Below, piece by piece: positions 25,478 through 36,345 of a stretch of 42,022 nt of DNA. A program made the position numbers and the translations under genes. The stretch lies in assembly GCA_913050645.1 (NCBI GenBank), contig CAJXAG010000003.1:1-42022 (forward strand), given 5' to 3'. This DNA comes from an uncultured bacterium (lineage in GTDB: Bacteria; Patescibacteriota; Minisyncoccia; Phycocordibacterales; UBA918). Each line of letters starts with the position of its first letter. The first letter of the stretch is position 1. The notes below the pieces were generated by a model that saw only the letters and a program-made list of their open reading frames with translations, did no database searches and had not been told where the DNA came from.

Positions 25478-26899
25478 ATGGAAATGTTTCTTTCAAGTGC
25501 TGTTTGGGTGACGGCTGTTGTTGTCATCCTTCTGGTTGTTACGCTGGGTATCTCTATCTGGCTACGTACTGTTGTGCCCACAAACCGTGTACATGTGGTG
25601 CAGTCCGCAAAGCGAACAACGTCCTATGGCGGTGTTGCAGAAACCAACCAAGGCAACGTCTACTGGGTCTGGCCCTCGTGGGTGCCGCGGTTTGGTGTGA
25701 CGGTTATCGATCTGCCGATCTCTAACTTCGACTTGTCGCTCAATGCCTATGAGGCATACGACAAAAACCGTGTGCCGTTCGTTGTTGATGTAGTGGCCTT
25801 CTTTCGTATTACCGATACGGACAAGGCAGCGCGTCGTGTGAAGACGATCGAGGAGCTGCAAGATCAACTGAACAAAATCGTGCAGGGTGCAGTGCGTAAA
25901 GTACTTGCTTCTGACGAGATTGACTCGATTATGCTCGAACGTGCAAAGTTCGGCGACATGTTCACCGACGAGGTTGCCGGTCAGCTCGAAGAGTGGGGTG
26001 TTGAGTCAGTCAAAGCGATGGAACTGATGGACATCCGTGACTCGAATGGCAGCAATGTCATCGAGAACATCATGGCAAAACAGACATCGTTCATCGACAT
26101 GGAAAGTCGGACCGAGGTTGCAACCAACAAGAAGAAGGCTGAAACTGCGGAAATCGAAGCTCAACAGGAGATCGATGTTCGTCAGCAAGAGGCCGAACAG
26201 GTCGTGGGTGAACGGACTGCGGAAAAAGACAAAGCAGTCGGTATCGCGACAGAGCAATCTCAACAGGAAGTTCTGACCGAACAGCGTGAGACCACCGATC
26301 GTCAGATGGAGGTTCGCCGCGTTGAAGAGGTTAAAACTGCCGAGATCGAACGTGACAAGGAAATCGTTGCGGCCGATCAGGAAAAGCAGACAACAGTTAT
26401 TGTTGCTGACGGTAAGCTCGAAGCTGAGCGCCGTGAGGCAACAGGTATCGAAGTTGTTGGTACAGCGAAAGCTGCTGCCGAGCAGGCCATGCAGATGGCC
26501 CCGGTTGAAGCGAAAATTGCGCTTGCCAAGGAAATCGGTACGAACCCCGCCTTCCAGGCATACCTGCAGGTTATCGAAGCAGTTGCTGCTCAAAAAGAGA
26601 TCGGCATCGCTCAGGCCGCAGCGCTGGTTGAGGCTGACCTGAAGGTCATTGCCAACACCGGTGATGCCTCGAAAGGGGCTGGTCTGATTGGTGGTGTGCT
26701 TAGCTCGCAAGGCGGCACCAACTTGGCTGCTTCGCTTGAGGCGCTTGCCAATACACCGATGGGTAAAGGGATGCTGGACAAGTTCGGCATCACCCCTGAG
26801 GAGGCTGTTGTGGCAGTTCAAAATCTTCCGAAAGCCGAGACTTCTGAAGTAGAAGATGAGACTGACTCTGATCCTTCTGACGAAGCTCCGCAGTCGTAA
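25478..26899 (+). CDS. flotillin-like SPFH/band-7 domain protein
   Basis: 473 aa; N-terminal TM then SPFH core; long Glu/Ala coiled coil and C-terminal AAALVEADLKVIANTGD segment typical of flotillins. Confidence 0.88.
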   Translation: MEMFLSSAVWVTAVVVILLVVTLGISIWLRTVVPTNRVHVVQSAKRTTSYGGVAETNQGNVYWVWPSWVPRFGVTVIDLPISNFDLSLNAYEAYDKNRVPFVVDVVAFFRITDTDKAARRVKTIEELQDQLNKIVQGAVRKVLASDEIDSIMLERAKFGDMFTDEVAGQLEEWGVESVKAMELMDIRDSNGSNVIENIMAKQTSFIDMESRTEVATNKKKAETAEIEAQQEIDVRQQEAEQVVGERTAEKDKAVGIATEQSQQEVLTEQRETTDRQMEVRRVEEVKTAEIERDKEIVAADQEKQTTVIVADGKLEAERREATGIEVVGTAKAAAEQAMQMAPVEAKIALAKEIGTNPAFQAYLQVIEAVAAQKEIGIAQAAALVEADLKVIANTGDASKGAGLIGGVLSSQGGTNLAASLEALANTPMGKGMLDKFGITPEEAVVAVQNLPKAETSEVEDETDSDPSDEAPQS

Positions 26900-26917
26900 G
26901 ACTGCAACAACAAAAAC

Positions 26918-26943
26918 AACCCTAGCGAAATTTCGCTAGGGTT
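26918..26943. terminator. intrinsic terminator
   Basis: aaccctagcgaaatttcgctagggtt. Confidence 0.85.
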
Positions 26944-26948
26944 TTCTT

Positions 26949-27296
26949 TTATGAGGGTTTATGTTCTGACATAACCATACCTTGGTGTGGCTGGAGTAAA
27001 ACTACAAAATGTATGGGGTGTAGCTCTGGTAGGGTACTGATTTTTTGTGTAAGTTGGTCACTGTGTTCTTTTGCTTTTTGCATAACACGCGATCCAGCAG
27101 TGATGCTGAAAATGAGCCCGTCGATGTTTGATGCAATTTCTTGGTCCTGCGGGCTAATCGGTTCTGGGATTACCTTTATGTTTTCTTCTGGGTAACCAAA
27201 TTCGTTTGCGACCAATGTTTCAATGTTGGTTATATTGACCTTAAGTGCGTCACGTATTGTTTGATCCTCAAAGAAAGTTACTCTCACATGTGGCAT
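26949..27296 (-). CDS. hypothetical protein
   Basis: 115 aa with SD aaggagcaagc. Confidence 0.6.
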   Translation of the reverse strand: MPHVRVTFFEDQTIRDALKVNITNIETLVANEFGYPEENIKVIPEPISPQDQEIASNIDGLIFSITAGSRVMQKAKEHSDQLTQKISTLPELHPIHFVVLLQPHQGMVMSEHKPS

Positions 27297-27397
27297 TGCT
27301 TGCTCCTTTGTGTACTATTTATATTGAACACTACTACGAAAGATATATTTGTCGATAGTATCGAAAGAAAAACCCTGGCTGCTAGCCAGGGTTTTTC

Positions 27398-28468
27398 TTA
27401 GTTACCGGTATCGAACTGCTCGAGATAGGTAGTGAGTTGTTTATTTACTCGTACAAATGTAGTTCGTTTTGAGAACTCTTTGAGTTTTCGTGCACCTATA
27501 TATGTACCTGTGCTACGTAGTGACCCGAAGAGATCTTGCAGGTAGTGTGCAATGTCGCCTTTGTATGGCATGAGCACTTCGCGACCTTCGCTTGCACGGT
27601 GCTTCTCTTTCTTTCCATAAAATGTTTCCAGCGCTTTGTTTGAAGAAGATCCGAAGTATTCTTTATACTTCTTTCCATTTTTCTCAACAATCTCTCCAGC
27701 GCTTTGATCGTATCCTGAGAACATTGAACCAAACATATTAAAATCAGCTCCTGCGCAAAATGCTTTCGCGACACAAGAAGGAAACTGTTGTCCACCGTCA
27801 GCGATTACTAATCCGTATCCTTGGTCATTGTCGATACCATGTGCCGCATCTGCACACTCGATTACTGCGGATAGCTGTGGGTAGCCCACACCGGTCATTC
27901 GGCGCGTAGTGCACGCTGAGCCGGGCCCAATACCTACTTTCACAATATCGGCACCATTAAGAATGATTTCTTCTGTGATTTCATTGGTTACCACATTACC
28001 CGCGATGATGATGTGCTCGGGGCAGAGTGTTCGCAGTTCGCGTATTTTTTCTAGGAATACTTCAAGGTATCCATTAGGGATATCGATGCAGATGAATGAG
28101 AAATGCTTCATAAGGTCCGCAGCAATCATTGCATGCAACTTTTCGAAGTCTTCTGCTCGGGTACCAAGAGTGTACACAACGTAATCTGGATTGGTAAAGT
28201 CAGCAAAAAACTTTTTAAAGTCTTCTACATCATAGTATTTATGAAAGGTAGTGATCATTTTATGTGGCGCAAGTGTTTGTGCCATTTCAAAAGTGCCACA
28301 AGTCGCCATGTTGGCGGTCATGATCGGGATACCGGTCCATTTTTTAGGGGAGTGATAAAAGGAAAAGGTCCGCTCCAGCTGCACCTCTTTACGTGAGGTC
28401 AACGTACTTCGCTTTGGGCGAAGGAGGACATCGCTATAATCTAGCTTTAAATCTTCTTCAATTCGCAT
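27398..28468 (-). CDS. guaC: GMP reductase (IMPDH/GMPR family)
   Basis: '[15 protein letters not shown]', '[29 protein letters not shown]', '[13 protein letters not shown]'; no CBS domains; start 28468 or 28492. Confidence 0.88.
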   Translation of the reverse strand: MRIEEDLKLDYSDVLLRPKRSTLTSRKEVQLERTFSFYHSPKKWTGIPIMTANMATCGTFEMAQTLAPHKMITTFHKYYDVEDFKKFFADFTNPDYVVYTLGTRAEDFEKLHAMIAADLMKHFSFICIDIPNGYLEVFLEKIRELRTLCPEHIIIAGNVVTNEITEEIILNGADIVKVGIGPGSACTTRRMTGVGYPQLSAVIECADAAHGIDNDQGYGLVIADGGQQFPSCVAKAFCAGADFNMFGSMFSGYDQSAGEIVEKNGKKYKEYFGSSSNKALETFYGKKEKHRASEGREVLMPYKGDIAHYLQDLFGSLRSTGTYIGARKLKEFSKRTTFVRVNKQLTTYLEQFDTGN

Positions 28469-28546
28469 ACCTGCCAAGTGTAGCAGATGCATGTGGTCTG
28501 TCTATGAAATAAACCCTGACGGAAGCCCGTCAGGGTTTTTCTGTGT

Positions 28547-29548
28547 TTAGTGTGCGTCAGCTTCGATAATCTGCCGCAATACACCCGGCCGTTCGATACC
28601 CAGTGCGGTGTGTCCCGCACCTTCACGAACAAACGAGGCCCATGCGTCAATCAGTGCAAACAGGTCACCACCACCATTTCCGTGATCGCGCAGCAGATAC
28701 TCATGGTACTCACGGGGAGTAAACAGTCGGTCGCTGTGTCCACTTAAGAGTGTAACTCGCACTGGTGTTGATTTTAGGTACAGCAGCAGTGTGCCAACAT
28801 CTGCTTTGATACCCTCGGGCACCTCATCAGTCAATCGCCAGATAGACTTTTGCGCGAAGTTGCGCATAAACGTACGTCCAGCGCGACCTGACGGTTCCAG
28901 TAGTTGCGTGTCACCTCGCAAGACCTGGCCGGCAATGTCGGTCATTTGATCAAATGCCTGGTGTGCAAACTTCGCCGCAATCAGAAAAGTGTCTTGGTCT
29001 TTTTGAAATCCCTCGGGGTTGACCAGGGTAAGGGTGGGTACGTGTTTAGCATGCAGTGCCGCAACGTGTGTTGCGAGCATACCTCCCTGCGAGTGTCCCA
29101 CTAGATGATACTGATTGGCGTCGAGTTGGTCTAGTAAGGCGTCAAGAGCAAATACTTTGCGCAATACCACGTCAGGCACCGTGTATGTACCTTGGAATTG
29201 CGCATGCATTTCAGACAGTGGTCCTGTGTATCCATAGATCGGATTCACAAATACCGTCACGTATCCCTTGTGGTAGAAATCAAAGAGTTCGCCAGCGTAT
29301 GCATGTACCCCCTGGGAAAACCCACCAATCAAAACGATAGGTTTGTCATGAAGTATTTCCTCAGGAATGATGATGGTGTAGACGTCATCACAATGCTCAA
29401 GCTGGATACCTCGCTCAACTTCTATTTGTTCAACAAAGTCATGTGCGTGTTCGATCTGCTGTGCAACATCCTTTGAAAGTTCTTTGCGCAGCAGCATTTT
29501 GCGGATAGTCATGACGGGATTGTATAGCAACTCCTTAAGTTTGGTCAC
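28547..29548 (-). CDS. alpha/beta hydrolase
   Basis: 'YHLVGHSQGGMLATHVAAL' nucleophile elbow; C-terminal His in GAGHTALG. Confidence 0.8.
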   Translation of the reverse strand: MTKLKELLYNPVMTIRKMLLRKELSKDVAQQIEHAHDFVEQIEVERGIQLEHCDDVYTIIIPEEILHDKPIVLIGGFSQGVHAYAGELFDFYHKGYVTVFVNPIYGYTGPLSEMHAQFQGTYTVPDVVLRKVFALDALLDQLDANQYHLVGHSQGGMLATHVAALHAKHVPTLTLVNPEGFQKDQDTFLIAAKFAHQAFDQMTDIAGQVLRGDTQLLEPSGRAGRTFMRNFAQKSIWRLTDEVPEGIKADVGTLLLYLKSTPVRVTLLSGHSDRLFTPREYHEYLLRDHGNGGGDLFALIDAWASFVREGAGHTALGIERPGVLRQIIEADAH

Positions 29549-29681
29549 TGTGTACCTCCTGTAAAGAACAGTTTTATGAACAGTATCAGGAATTGTATGT
29601 TTGTCTATATTTTGCGTATGTGCTGCAAATGGCTACATTGCGCATGCTACGATAACAGTACTAGTACATAACAACATATAT

Positions 29682-30725
29682 ATGAAGTCTCAAAAGCAGT
29701 CATTAAAAGAAAAAGTGATAGGAAAGCTTAAACAGTATGGTGTGCCAGGCTTGGCAGTGGTCGGAGCACTTGCGCTGCTCATGGTGGTGTTTGGAGGTTT
29801 CAATTCGTTCCACCCGTCTGGTATCGGTTTTTCTGACAGTGCGACTGTTCAAAATATGCCGGGTGTTCCGTCGATGGGTAGAGGGGGTTCGTTTGGTGCC
29901 GAGAAGATGTTCTATGCTGAAGAGATGGCGATTGAGGGTGGTTATATACAACCCATTCCAGACCCGTCTCCATACGTACCAGAGCTAGAAAAGTATGAGA
30001 CAACTGACTATCGGGTGAGCGCACGTACCCGACAGTTCGATGAAGCGTGTAGCCTACTTCGTGCCCTGAAGGCTGACACGCGTATCGACTTTAAGAGTAT
30101 TTCTGAAGGACTCAATCGCTGTTCAGGAACCTTCTATGCAGATGAAGCGCAGTCTGCGTGGGTACTTGATAAGCTGAATGGCATTGCAGGTGTAGAGATA
30201 AATCGCCAGACCGTATCGGTTACCCGACATCGAGAAAATCTCCAGACTGAAGCAGGAGTACTTCGTGAACAGCTTGCAGTGGTCGAGCGTACGCTTACGC
30301 AGGCAGAATCGCAGTACGAAGAGATTACTGAAGTTGCTCGTGTCGCAAGTGACGCAAGTGCACTTACTGAAGCGATTCGTGATAAGTTGTCGATGATTAA
30401 AACGCTTAACAACGAACGTATTCAGCTACTTGCACGTTTGCGTAGCATCAGTCAGCAGTCGTCTGACCTTGAAGAACGCATCGGTGTAGTGGCGTTTTCA
30501 GCTTCCTTCACACGGTCATACCCGGTAGATCTTGATGAAAACTCACGCAAGTGGGAAGCGGCATGGGAGAACCTGAACGATGCGTTTATAGACTTCATGA
30601 TGGCGTTTACAGTCAACCTCGGTATCTTTCTTCTGAAGGTGATTCAGTATGTAGTGTACGGTTTGATTCTCTTAGTCTTCGTACGAGTGGGATATCGTGT
30701 CGTACGCCGATTGTGGCAGATCTAA
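29682..30725 (+). CDS. DUF4349-like membrane protein
   Basis: ATG 29682; N-terminal TM, central coiled coil, C-terminal TM. Confidence 0.65.
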   Translation: MKSQKQSLKEKVIGKLKQYGVPGLAVVGALALLMVVFGGFNSFHPSGIGFSDSATVQNMPGVPSMGRGGSFGAEKMFYAEEMAIEGGYIQPIPDPSPYVPELEKYETTDYRVSARTRQFDEACSLLRALKADTRIDFKSISEGLNRCSGTFYADEAQSAWVLDKLNGIAGVEINRQTVSVTRHRENLQTEAGVLREQLAVVERTLTQAESQYEEITEVARVASDASALTEAIRDKLSMIKTLNNERIQLLARLRSISQQSSDLEERIGVVAFSASFTRSYPVDLDENSRKWEAAWENLNDAFIDFMMAFTVNLGIFLLKVIQYVVYGLILLVFVRVGYRVVRRLWQI

Positions 30726-31032
30726 AACCTGCCAACTAGCGTTGCACAAAAGAAAAAAACCGCGCACGTTCCATGCGCGGTTTTTCTGTTCGAAGTACGA
30801 AATATTGGCAGTGATAACTAGATGTTCCCCAGTCAGACGGATCGTGAGCATCATAGCCGAGACACCTTGTTTGAATATATTCACTTTCGATCTGGATTTC
30901 GTACCTCTCGATCTCTGGCCACTTCACCCGAACCTTTAGCCTACAAAGATGCTTAGTTTTAGAGGGGGAGAATATGTTGTTTCTGCAGGTTTTTTGAGCT
31001 TGTCGCGTACGTTATACACAGTGCCATAAATG

Positions 31033-31083
31033 CATAGATAGACATCTATGTGTAGAATGTAATTCCATAGATACTCGTCTATG
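31033..31083. promoter_or_regulatory. tandem 18-bp dyads in the nrdD promoter region (NrdR-box-like arrangement)
   Basis: catagatagacatctatg (31033-31050) and catagatactcgtctatg (31066-31083), 33 bp apart. Confidence 0.65.
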
Positions 31084-31130
31084 ATACCACACTCCACAGT
31101 GGTGATTTTGTCAGCACTAAATTACAACGA

Positions 31131-33281
31131 ATGAATACCTCACTACACCAAACGACACTTGCTAAAATTGTTAAGCGCAACGGCACATCGGTTACATTTG
31201 ATCCGAGAAAGATTACTCGGGCAATTGAAAAAGCGATGCGTGCAACTGACACTTATACTGAGAATGCACCACTAGAGATTACGAATACGGTGTTGCATTC
31301 GCTTGAGGCGGCACAGAAAGATCGTCCCCAGTATATTCCCACTGTTGAAGAAATACAGGACTTGATTGAAGCTGAGCTCATGCGACAAGACTATACCGAG
31401 ACTGCAAAAGCATATATTCTCTATCGTGAACAACATGCACATATTCGACGGATGGTTAACACCGAAACTGTCGATTTAGTTGATCAGTACCTCGATCGCG
31501 CGGACTGGCAGGTAAAAGAAAATAGCAATATGGCCTTTTCGCTACAAGGTCTCAACAACTATATTGCTTCGGAGGTCAGTAAGACCTACTGGCTGGATAA
31601 GATATATCCAAAAGAAATAAAGAAAGCTCATCTTGCAGGGGACTTCCACATTCACGACCTGAACTTACTTTCAGTGTACTGCGTGGGATGGGATTTGTAT
31701 GATGTGCTTGTACGGGGGTTCGGCGGTGTACCGGGCAAAGTACAAAGTAAGCCAGCAAGACACTTTCGCAGTGCGCTTGGGCAGCTCGTCAACTTCTTCT
31801 ACACGCTGCAAGGTGAGGCGGCTGGTGCACAAGCATTCTCAAATGTAGACACCCTTCTCGCACCATTTATTTGGTACGATCACCTTTCCTACGACGAGGT
31901 TAAACAAGCAATACAAGAATTTGTTTTTAACGTAAACATTCCAACACGAGTTGGATTCCAAACACCATTTACGAATATCACCCTTGATCTCACTACCCCA
32001 AAACACTACGCAAACATGCGTGTAGTGCGCGGTGGAGAGAAAATGAAAGAAACGTACGGCGAGTTCCAACGAGAGATGGATATGTTCAACCAGGCTTTTC
32101 TTGAAGTTATGTGTGAAGGTGATGCATCGGGCCGTGTCTTCACTTTTCCGATTCCTACCTATAACATTACTGAAGACTTTGACTGGGATAGTGATCGGGT
32201 TAAAAACCTGTGGGAATCTTCAGCAAAGTATGGCATTCCGTACTTCTCAAACTTTATAAATTCTGACATGAGCCCAGACGATGCACGTTCCATGTGTTGT
32301 CGACTGCGCATTGATAATCGTGAGCTCTACAAGCGCGGAGGTGGACTTTTTGGTGCCAATCCTCTCACGGGCTCAATTGGTGTGGTCACAGTCAATTTGC
32401 CACGGATTGGACACGAAGCAAAAACGAAGGATGAGTTTTTTGAGAAACTATTCTTGCTTATGGATACCGCCAAGGAGAGTCTTGAAATTAAACGAAAAGT
32501 ACTAGAAAGAATGACCGATGCTAACCTGTATCCGTACACAAAATACTATCTTGAAAATATAAAACTTGGCTTTGGTTCTTATTGGCAAAACCATTTCTCA
32601 ACCATTGGACTGGTTGGGGCCAATGAAGCTTTGAAGATGTTGCTTGGCGTTGATATTACTACCGAAGAAGGCAACGCTTTCGCCGCAGAAATTCTCACAC
32701 GTATGCGTGATCGGCTCGCGGACTATCAGGAGGAGACGGGTAATAATTACAACCTTGAAGCAACGCCAGCCGAAGGGACTTCATATCGTTTAGCCTTACT
32801 TGACCAAAAGTGTTTTGCTGACATGCAGTTCGCCAATGGTGTGGGGCAGGATGTTGTTGATCCGTATTATACCAATTCAACACATACTCCCGTTAACTTT
32901 TCTGATGATGTGTTTGAGCTTCTTGATGCCCAAGATGGTTTGCAGACAAAATATACAGGAGGTACCGTCATCCACTTCTTTCTTGGAGAACGTGTTGATG
33001 ATCCGGAGTCTGTGAAACAGCTCGTGAAAAAGATATGCTCTAATTACCGCCTGCCGTACTTTACGCTCTCTCCGACCTTTAGTGTCTGTGTTACGCATGG
33101 ATACCAAAATGGTGAGGTGCACGAATGTCCCAAATGTGGCGCACTGTGTGAGGTGTACACTAGAATTGTTGGCTACCTCCGTCCTGTTGAGCAGTGGAAT
33201 AAAGGAAAAAGAGCTGAGTACGATGATCGGACGACCGTTCCGGCACGTGACGTGTCTACCTCTGAGAGTGTATGCGGCTAG
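31131..33281 (+). CDS. nrdD: anaerobic ribonucleoside-triphosphate reductase
   Basis: ATP-cone N-terminus 'IVKRNGTSVTFDPRKITRAIEKAM'; C-terminal 'CPKCGALCEVYTRIVGYLRPVEQWNKGK' zinc and glycyl-radical region. Confidence 0.95.
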   Translation: MNTSLHQTTLAKIVKRNGTSVTFDPRKITRAIEKAMRATDTYTENAPLEITNTVLHSLEAAQKDRPQYIPTVEEIQDLIEAELMRQDYTETAKAYILYREQHAHIRRMVNTETVDLVDQYLDRADWQVKENSNMAFSLQGLNNYIASEVSKTYWLDKIYPKEIKKAHLAGDFHIHDLNLLSVYCVGWDLYDVLVRGFGGVPGKVQSKPARHFRSALGQLVNFFYTLQGEAAGAQAFSNVDTLLAPFIWYDHLSYDEVKQAIQEFVFNVNIPTRVGFQTPFTNITLDLTTPKHYANMRVVRGGEKMKETYGEFQREMDMFNQAFLEVMCEGDASGRVFTFPIPTYNITEDFDWDSDRVKNLWESSAKYGIPYFSNFINSDMSPDDARSMCCRLRIDNRELYKRGGGLFGANPLTGSIGVVTVNLPRIGHEAKTKDEFFEKLFLLMDTAKESLEIKRKVLERMTDANLYPYTKYYLENIKLGFGSYWQNHFSTIGLVGANEALKMLLGVDITTEEGNAFAAEILTRMRDRLADYQEETGNNYNLEATPAEGTSYRLALLDQKCFADMQFANGVGQDVVDPYYTNSTHTPVNFSDDVFELLDAQDGLQTKYTGGTVIHFFLGERVDDPESVKQLVKKICSNYRLPYFTLSPTFSVCVTHGYQNGEVHECPKCGALCEVYTRIVGYLRPVEQWNKGKRAEYDDRTTVPARDVSTSESVCG

Positions 33282-33955
33282 GTGGACTACAAAAGTGTTC
33301 CTTAATAGATTATCCCAAAAAAGTATCCGCCATTGTTTTTACCGTTGGCTGCAATTTCCGCTGTCCATACTGTCACAACCCCGAGTTGGTTGATGAGACT
33401 GCTGATGAAATCTCTGAAGAAGCATTCTTTAGTTTTCTGATGAATCGTCGCGGCAAACTGGACGCCGTCACGGTCACGGGTGGGGAACCAACGGTACATG
33501 ATGATTTATTGAGCTTCCTTGAGAAAATTAAACAGCTTGGATTCCTCGTTAAGCTTGACAGTAATGGCACACACTCTGATATGCTTCGCGGTGCAATCGA
33601 CGCGAAACTGGTTGACTACATTGCCATGGATATAAAAGCACCGTTGCGTATGTACGAAGGAACGGTAGCACGACCCGTTGATATTGAAGAAATAAAAAAG
33701 AGCATTGCGTTGCTCAAAGAGGGGCAAGTAGCGTATGAGTTTCGTACCACGGTCATTAAGTCGCTGTTGTCGATTGAAGACTTTCACGAGATTGGTACTG
33801 CTATTGCCGGCGCAGATAGATATTACCTGCAAAAATTTGTACCAACCAAGTTACTCAATCCGGCATTTATCAAAAAGACTACGTATAGTGACGAAGAGTT
33901 TAGAGAAATAAAATCCATCATGGATTCTTATGTGACAACATGCAACATCAGATAA
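33272..33955 (+). CDS. nrdG: anaerobic RNR-activating protein (radical SAM)
   Basis: 'VGCNFRCPYCHNPELV' CxxxCxxC motif; overlaps the nrdD stop. Confidence 0.93.
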   Translation: MRLGGLQKCSLIDYPKKVSAIVFTVGCNFRCPYCHNPELVDETADEISEEAFFSFLMNRRGKLDAVTVTGGEPTVHDDLLSFLEKIKQLGFLVKLDSNGTHSDMLRGAIDAKLVDYIAMDIKAPLRMYEGTVARPVDIEEIKKSIALLKEGQVAYEFRTTVIKSLLSIEDFHEIGTAIAGADRYYLQKFVPTKLLNPAFIKKTTYSDEEFREIKSIMDSYVTTCNIR

Positions 33956-35160
33956 CCAAGCAACAGATCTATCTCGATCATGCGGCGACAACGCCGTTGT
34001 CGGAAACAGCTGGGGCTGCTATGGAAGCGTGTCTCTATGAGCCGTATGGTAACCCGTCATCAATGCATCAGATTGGACGCCAAGCGTACGACGCATTGTA
34101 TGCGAATCGTAGAACGCTTGCAGAAGCACTTTCAGCTGACCCGGACGAAGTCATTCTGACCGGAAGTGGCACCGAGTCAGATAACTTGGCGCTGCTTGGT
34201 CTTGCACGTCAACACCGCGAGCACGGTAACCACATTGTCATTTCAGCAATCGAGCACAAAGCAGTCTTGGCTGCAGCTAAACAGTTGGAACGGGAAGGTT
34301 TTTCAGTTACGCGTCTGCCAGTGGATGCGACTGGGATGGTGTCAGTGGTAGATCTGCAGACCGCATTGCGACCAGAAACAATTTTGGTATCGATTATGTA
34401 CGCCAACAATGAAATTGGAACCGTTGAGCCCATTGGTGACGTAGTGCAGGTATGCAAGGAGTTTCGGCCGAATAGTCAGTACCCGCTTGTACACACGGAT
34501 GCTTGTCAGGCAGTCGGTATGCTGCAGTGTGTTCCGCACGTGCTTGGGGTAGATGCCATGACCATTAATAGTTCAAAAATATACGGGCCAAAGGGGGTTG
34601 GTTTATTGTATCTGCGGCGAGGTGTGGCCATACAGCCACTGATTGTCGGAGGCGACCAAGAGCATGGTATGCGGGCTGGTACTGAAAATATCGCCCTTAT
34701 TGCCGGTTTTGCTGCGGCGTTGACCGAAGCTGTGGCATATACTCATACGCATGTTGTAGCGATGAGGAAACTACAATCCTACTTCATGCAGGAGTTGTTG
34801 GCCACGGTGCCAGACATTGCGTTCAACGGTCATCGAACTGACCGATTGCCGAACAATGTTCATGTCACCATCCCAGATATAGAAGGTGAGTCGTTAGTTT
34901 TAATGTTAAGCGAAGCGGGCATTTGTTGTGCAACTGGTTCAGCGTGTTCTTCGCTTGATCTTGAGCCTTCGCATGTGCTGCATGCCATTGGACAGAGTGC
35001 TGATGTGATACATGGCAGTGTACGCTTTACCTTTGGTAGAACGACAACTCAGGAAGCTCTGAGTCATACAGCACAGGTGTTGGGGGAAGTAGTGAAACGG
35101 CTTCGCACCATTACTGCATGTACAACGAAGGTTTACAAGCAACAAAAAGCACATATATGA
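33940..35160 (+). CDS. cysteine desulfurase (NifS/IscS-like)
   Basis: 'IYLDHAATTPLSE', 'INSSKIYGPKGVGLLY' (PLP Lys), 'CCATGSACSS'. Confidence 0.93.
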   Translation: MQHQITKQQIYLDHAATTPLSETAGAAMEACLYEPYGNPSSMHQIGRQAYDALYANRRTLAEALSADPDEVILTGSGTESDNLALLGLARQHREHGNHIVISAIEHKAVLAAAKQLEREGFSVTRLPVDATGMVSVVDLQTALRPETILVSIMYANNEIGTVEPIGDVVQVCKEFRPNSQYPLVHTDACQAVGMLQCVPHVLGVDAMTINSSKIYGPKGVGLLYLRRGVAIQPLIVGGDQEHGMRAGTENIALIAGFAAALTEAVAYTHTHVVAMRKLQSYFMQELLATVPDIAFNGHRTDRLPNNVHVTIPDIEGESLVLMLSEAGICCATGSACSSLDLEPSHVLHAIGQSADVIHGSVRFTFGRTTTQEALSHTAQVLGEVVKRLRTITACTTKVYKQQKAHI

Positions 35161-35594
35161 ACACAACACCAGACATCTACGCCTGCGCTGGCAAACCCTC
35201 ATGGATCTATAGTGACATAGTGAAAGATCATTTTTTTAAACCGAGAAATCTATTGATTGATGAAGAGCATTATGAGGCAGACGGTATTGGTATCGTTGGC
35301 AGTCCCGCCTGTGGTGACATGATGGTCGTTTGGATTAGAATTGATGATACGACGCAACAAATTAGTGAGTGCAAGTGGCGTACCTTCGGTTGTGCGTCGG
35401 CTATTGCCTCAACCTCAATGATGTCGGTAATGGCAACAGAAAATGGCGGTATGACACTGAAGCACGCCAAACGCCTGACACCAGAGGCAATTTTAGAACG
35501 ACTCGGTGGGCTACCAGAGAAGAAGTATCATTGCTCGGTACTTGGGCACCAAGCGCTACGGGAAGCAATTCTGGATTATGAGAATAAACAATAA
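35157..35594 (+). CDS. iron-sulfur cluster scaffold protein (NifU/IscU-like)
   Basis: 'GSPACGDMMVVWIRID', 'WRTFGCASAIASTSMM', 'HCSVLGHQALREAI'; ATGA overlap with the desulfurase. Confidence 0.9.
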   Translation: MNTTPDIYACAGKPSWIYSDIVKDHFFKPRNLLIDEEHYEADGIGIVGSPACGDMMVVWIRIDDTTQQISECKWRTFGCASAIASTSMMSVMATENGGMTLKHAKRLTPEAILERLGGLPEKKYHCSVLGHQALREAILDYENKQ

Positions 35595-35597
35595 TGT

Positions 35598-36305
35598 ATG
35601 GAACTTGGGCACGAATACCGTTGGACTGTAGCTAATGTACAAACAGAAACACCGCGGATAAAAAATATATATCTGGAATCTTGCAGTGAAAGACCAGTGT
35701 TTATCGCCGGGCAGTACTTGACGGTGAAGTTGCCTGATTGTAGTCCAGCCGAGGGCAAGGCATATAGTATTTCCAGCGCCCCCACAGAGTCACAGGTGCG
35801 TTTGAGCATCAAACGTATTGGTGTTTTTTCTGAAGCACTGTTGTCACTTCAGTCGGGAGATGAACTTATCACGACTGCTCCATATGGGTTTTTCTATCCT
35901 GAACCTGAAGAGAGCAGCCCGTTGGTATTTGTGGTCGGTGGCATTGGTATCACCCCATGTCTGAGTATTATAAAAGACCTCGCATACCAGCAAAACTCTC
36001 GACCGGTACAGCTACATTACTCAAACCAGACAGAATCCGATATCGCTTTTTTTGCAGAACTGGAACAACTTACAGCACAACATCCGAATCTCAGCGTAAT
36101 GCATTACGTCACGCGTGAGCAACCAGCCAACGATGCAGTTACGTTCGGCAGGATGACAATCAAGTCACTTCTCTCCCATGTTGATCTCAGTACAGATGCA
36201 GAGTTTTTTATTTGTGGATCAATGGATTTTACAAAAACCCTTTGGAAAGGACTCCACGGTGCAGGTGTGCCACAGCACCAATTGTATACTGAGGGTTTTT
36301 TCTGA
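35598..36305 (+). CDS. FAD/NAD(P)-binding oxidoreductase (ferredoxin-NADP reductase type)
   Basis: 'GKAYSISSAPTESQVRLSIKR' FAD-binding, 'VVGGIGITPCLSII' NAD-binding; ends FICGSMDF. Confidence 0.88.
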   Translation: MELGHEYRWTVANVQTETPRIKNIYLESCSERPVFIAGQYLTVKLPDCSPAEGKAYSISSAPTESQVRLSIKRIGVFSEALLSLQSGDELITTAPYGFFYPEPEESSPLVFVVGGIGITPCLSIIKDLAYQQNSRPVQLHYSNQTESDIAFFAELEQLTAQHPNLSVMHYVTREQPANDAVTFGRMTIKSLLSHVDLSTDAEFFICGSMDFTKTLWKGLHGAGVPQHQLYTEGFF

Positions 36306-36345
36306 GATATGCTCAGTGAGATATTTTGTAAAATGCAAAAAAAGT

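Noticed and set aside
26006-26821. 271-aa minus-strand ORF
   Set aside because: Antisense to the flotillin-like gene; Leu/Phe/Arg-rich shadow of its repetitive coiled coil.
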